Origin: Clostridiales bacterium
GTDB taxonomy: Bacteria; Bacillota; Clostridia; Oscillospirales; Acutalibacteraceae
Direction: 5' to 3'
Assembly: GCA_012524025.1 (NCBI GenBank)
Contig: JAAYSC010000084.1
Span: 1-61,959, forward strand
Length of the DNA: 61,959 nt
Below the pieces are notes generated by a model that was given only the letters and a program-made list of their open reading frames with translations, had not been told where the DNA came from and did no database searches. The position numbers and the translations under genes were made by a program. Below, piece after piece: positions 59,007-61,959 of this stretch (positions are counted from its first letter, which is position 1; each line of letters opens with the position of its first letter).

Positions 59007-59165
59007 GTAGGGTCAGACCTGTGTGCCTGCCCGGTAAAAAGATGTTTTTTGCATGGTTAACCCATAGGGGCACAAGCCCCGTGCTTGCCCAAGGATTGCC
59101 GTAGGCATAAAGGGGCGATTTGCAATCGTCCGCGCGGTTGAGCGGAGCAATTATGTAAAATGCCC
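59007..59165. other. Spacer between the DUF4143 and restriction genes
   Basis: No gene is seen here. The stretch is richer in G+C than its flanks and contains small palindromic pieces, for example GGCGATT-TGC-AATCGTC at 59114-59130. It may be a remnant of an intergenic repeat; nothing firmer can be said. Confidence 0.4.
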
Positions 59166-61959
59166 TTATTTTATTGAATCCATAACATCCAACAGGCTCT
59201 TGTAATCTGTCACCTTGCGGTAGCGAACCTTACTTGTTGACATTTCGTTAAATAATTTTTCGGCACACCTAATCTTGGCATTTTCTATACCGCTTATTTC
59301 AAAGCTTTCCATGCTGCCTTTGGTTTCGGCAATGAAGAAAATGTGCTTAATGCCCATGTTGTCATTGAAGGCTATGGCCCAGTCGGGTGAATAGTTGCCA
59401 ACCGGGGTGGGTATATAAAAACCTTTGGGGCCACTTGGCAATTTGGCATAAACGCATACCTCATCCGCTCCGTCAAGTTCACGGGCAAAGCTGCGTTCTC
59501 TGCTTTCTTCAACATAACCGTCTGTGTAAACATAGTCTTGAATGTGTTTTTCTGCCCTATAGGCCTTGTCCAAACCTTGGCTGTGTTCTTTTGCCGTGAA
59601 AATTGTGCTGTCGTATCGGCCTTCGATTTGGTTGTATGTTATGTGTTCAATAACCGTATCGGCTTTTTCTTCTTTTATAAGTTTTATAACCCTTGTTATA
59701 AATTCTTCGGGGTTGGCTTTGAACATATAAAGCTTTTTAGGCTCGATAGCCTGCAAAATTTTAACCACGGTGCGGCGGGTCAGGGTTGCACCCCGGGCAA
59801 TTTTGCCGATAAGGTCATATTTAACCTCGCTTACACCGCTGTGTTCTAATTTTTGTGTTTGCGTTTTTACGCTTCCAAAGGCATAGCCTTCTTCAATTTC
59901 TTGAGCAGTCAGCCTTTCTTTTTGTTCTGCCTTGCTAACCGTGTAGCGCATTTCGGACACATAGAGGTCTTGGTTAATCTTTGCGACCGCCTTCTTGATG
60001 AGCTCCTCACTGTCAAAGTCTACCGTATAAGCATACTTGCGGTTGATATAAGACCAAAGTTCCCGGAATTGAGCTTTTTTAAAGTTATCGTTAAGCTTGT
60101 TTTCGATCACCTTTGTCTTATTACCGTCTTCAAACATATCGTCCAAAACGCTTTCGTCAAAGATGGCCTGAATCAAGCTTTGAATACCTTGAGCAACCGG
60201 GGCAAGGTCAGCCGGCAAGGCTGCCAAACTATGGCCGGTAAGGTCTGTTCTGTATTGGTCCGTAATATTGTCTTGATTGTCAACATAATCGTTTTTGATT
60301 AAATAGCGGTAAATATCTCTGGCCATGCGGTCGTCAATAAGCAAGTGGCTGCCATCGTCTTGCCTAATTGTTTTGCCTTCAAAGTATTCAATTGTAGCCT
60401 TGGTCGGCCTGTCATAGAGCACTTCTTTAATTTGCTTTTGCAAATCGCCGACAAAGCCGCTGTAACTTTCACTGGCAACAACCGTGAGCATATTGATTTT
60501 ATGAACCGTGTCACCCAAAACATCCGTATCCATGCGGCTGCCGCTTTGGCTTACACAAAGCCTTAAACCGCGGCCGACTTCTTGGCGCTTTGTTGTGCTT
60601 GAGTCGGAATGTTTAAGGGTACAGATTTGAAAAACATTGGGGTTGTCCCAACCTTCACGCAAGGCGGAGTGGGAAAATATAAACCTTGTCGGCTCTTCAA
60701 AACTCAAGAGCCGCTCTTTGCTTTTTAAAATTAACTCATAGGCCGAAATATCATCGGAAAATTCATGCCCTCGTTTTACCCGGCTGTCAATTGAGCGCCC
60801 ATGCCTATCAATACTGAAATAGCCCCTATGGGTTTCTTGGGTTTTTATGGTGCGCAGGTATTTTTGGTAGGGACTGTTTTCCAGAGTTAGGCGTTGGTTT
60901 AAAATGTCGATATATTCTTCTTCAAAAACTTTACCGTATTGGCCCAAAAGTTCTTGACCGTCTTCATCATACTGCCTGTACTTTGCCACTTCATCAATAA
61001 AAAAGAGTGACAAAGTCTTAATACCCATATCAAAAAGTTTTTCTTCCTTTTCAAAGTGTGAAAGTATGGTTTCACGAATTTGAATGCGCCGCATATCGTC
61101 TTCCGCTATGTCACGCACCAGGTCTCCTTTTGAAATTGTTTCACCGTTGGTGAAGGTAAGGGTGCCGGCAATGGGGTCAATTTCTGTTATGGTGTAACCC
61201 TCTTTATACTGTTCCATCTGTTTAGATTCATAATAAAGGTCATCACCCACGCCCAACTTATGGATTTCTCGTTTTATACCTCGGGTAGTGTGGGCAACCT
61301 CAATTTCAAGCCTTGCCATTGGCGGCTTCTTGCTTGAAAGCACAATGCTTTCTAAATAAAGGTATCTTTCGGTGCCTCTAAAGTTTTTGAGTTCAAAACC
61401 CTTGACTTCAATTTTTTTGACCAAGCGTTTGTTATAAGCGTCCAGGGCATCCAAAACATAAACCAAGTTATGTTCTTTGGCGTGGGTTGCCGAATAGTTG
61501 AGCATGAAGAGAGGGTTAAAATTCACCAGGGATTTGTTGGTAACCTTGCCGCCCATTTTTTGCGGTTCGTCACGAATTATTATGGGTCGGTTGGCCGCTA
61601 TAACATCAATGGGGCGGCGGGAGCCGAACTCATCGCGTTTTGAATAGATAATTCTTGAATCTTTGCTTCTGCCGCCTTCCTTGAGAGAAGCTGCAAAGGC
61701 CTGGGTATTAATTATCATTACATTTATTCCGCTTGATTGCGAAAACTCATCTAATTGATGAAGATTGGATGAGTTATAGACAAAAAAGCGGGCTTTTTTG
61801 CCGTAATGTTCCATAAAATGGTCTTGGGTCATTTCAAATGATTTTTTGACACCTTCGCGTATGGCAATGGAAGGCACAACAACAATAAACTTGCTCCAAC
61901 CATAGCGTTTGTTAAGTTCAAACATGGTTTTGATGTAAACATAGGTTTTACCAGTACCC
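59166..61959 (-). CDS. Type III restriction enzyme, Res subunit (start outside window)
   Basis: ATP-dependent helicase-nuclease subunit of a type III restriction-modification system. The frame runs through the right edge: an ATG at 61925 is internal, since the codons before it read GTGKTYVYIKT, the Walker A motif. Downstream are motif II DEPQ (119-122 counted from that ATG), VGRGLRL (motif VI) and a C-terminal PD-(D/E)xK nuclease with SPDWAIAF and ETK (867-869). Its Mod methyltransferase partner should lie beyond the window. It cleaves foreign DNA lacking the Mod methylation. Confidence 0.92.
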   Translation of the reverse strand, partial: GTGKTYVYIKTMFELNKRYGWSKFIVVVPSIAIREGVKKSFEMTQDHFMEHYGKKARFFVYNSSNLHQLDEFSQSSGINVMIINTQAFAASLKEGGRSKDSRIIYSKRDEFGSRRPIDVIAANRPIIIRDEPQKMGGKVTNKSLVNFNPLFMLNYSATHAKEHNLVYVLDALDAYNKRLVKKIEVKGFELKNFRGTERYLYLESIVLSSKKPPMARLEIEVAHTTRGIKREIHKLGVGDDLYYESKQMEQYKEGYTITEIDPIAGTLTFTNGETISKGDLVRDIAEDDMRRIQIRETILSHFEKEEKLFDMGIKTLSLFFIDEVAKYRQYDEDGQELLGQYGKVFEEEYIDILNQRLTLENSPYQKYLRTIKTQETHRGYFSIDRHGRSIDSRVKRGHEFSDDISAYELILKSKERLLSFEEPTRFIFSHSALREGWDNPNVFQICTLKHSDSSTTKRQEVGRGLRLCVSQSGSRMDTDVLGDTVHKINMLTVVASESYSGFVGDLQKQIKEVLYDRPTKATIEYFEGKTIRQDDGSHLLIDDRMARDIYRYLIKNDYVDNQDNITDQYRTDLTGHSLAALPADLAPVAQGIQSLIQAIFDESVLDDMFEDGNKTKVIENKLNDNFKKAQFRELWSYINRKYAYTVDFDSEELIKKAVAKINQDLYVSEMRYTVSKAEQKERLTAQEIEEGYAFGSVKTQTQKLEHSGVSEVKYDLIGKIARGATLTRRTVVKILQAIEPKKLYMFKANPEEFITRVIKLIKEEKADTVIEHITYNQIEGRYDSTIFTAKEHSQGLDKAYRAEKHIQDYVYTDGYVEESRERSFARELDGADEVCVYAKLPSGPKGFYIPTPVGNYSPDWAIAFNDNMGIKHIFFIAETKGSMESFEISGIENAKIRCAEKLFNEMSTSKVRYRKVTDYKSLLDVMDSIK

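Noticed and set aside
1-61959. CRISPR arrays, tRNA or rRNA genes, complete insertion sequences
   Set aside because: No regularly spaced repeats, cloverleaf genes other than the tmRNA ends, or transposase motifs were seen on reading both strands.

Overview
The window is chromosomal DNA from a Gram-positive, low-to-mid GC member of the Bacillota. It is most likely an anaerobic, uncultured-type Clostridia; I cannot name a genus. The basis is the gene content (SEDS/class B PBP pair, YidC without a signal peptide, LytR-CpsA-Psr proteins, an LPXTG-like sorting signal, DUF951, an L10-type leader, strong AAGGAGG ribosome binding sites with frequent TTG/GTG starts) and consensus TTGACA/TATAAT promoters with 16-18 bp spacers. 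It is packed with core genes and cut at both ends: an HtrA protease lacks its start at the left edge, and a type III restriction helicase runs off the right edge.

Layout. 0-4 kb: HtrA protease, D,D-carboxypeptidase, metallophosphoesterase, FHA protein. 4-11.5 kb: one long plus-strand unit (proB, proA, membrane protein, PHP hydrolase, heterodimeric ABC exporter). 11.6-14.2 kb: penicillin-binding protein and SEDS polymerase. 14.3-20.3 kb: a four-gene FAD redox operon (GlpA-like dehydrogenase, pyridine-nucleotide oxidoreductase, DUF1667, alkyl-DHAP-synthase-like oxidase) facing a GntR/UTRA regulator across two fully overlapping divergent promoters with a palindromic operator. 20.3-24.2 kb: rpmG-secE-nusG-rplK-rplA and rplJ-rplL, with RNA control elements; rpoB does not follow rplL. 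24.2-28.7 kb: DUF951-prfA-sua5-coaE-M18 aminopeptidase on the minus strand. 28.8-35 kb: PHP phosphatase, an unknown protein, an AhpD-like protein, a frameshifted aminotransferase, a wall-anchored protein, a Big2 lipoprotein. 34.7-38.9 kb: ssrA (tmRNA), smpB, yhbY, rdgB, ftsY and dnaA on the minus strand. 39-44.4 kb: rpmH-rnpA-yidD-yidC-khpB, then two LCP paralogues. 44.4-49 kb: a catalytically degenerate GDPD-like protein, Smr, rpsO, pnp and a small unknown. 49-57.6 kb: FtsX-type ABC system, HAD hydrolase, mfd. 57.6-62 kb: accessory DNA with a DUF4143 ATPase bracketed by two copies of one palindrome and an incomplete type III restriction subunit.

How it fits together. Most of the window is ribosome assembly, translation rescue, protein export and envelope synthesis. 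I see no large unmistakably new system. The best leads are: the DUF4143 gene with matching palindromes at both ends, one overlapping its -10 box; the FAD redox operon with its compact control region; the inactive GDPD-like membrane protein; the aminotransferase frameshift at a U UUU UUA heptamer; and several candidate ribosomal-protein mRNA control hairpins. No tRNA, rRNA, CRISPR array, insertion sequence or convincing DnaA-box cluster was seen. No gap over 300 bases is empty; the longest non-protein stretch (34568-35102) holds tmRNA.
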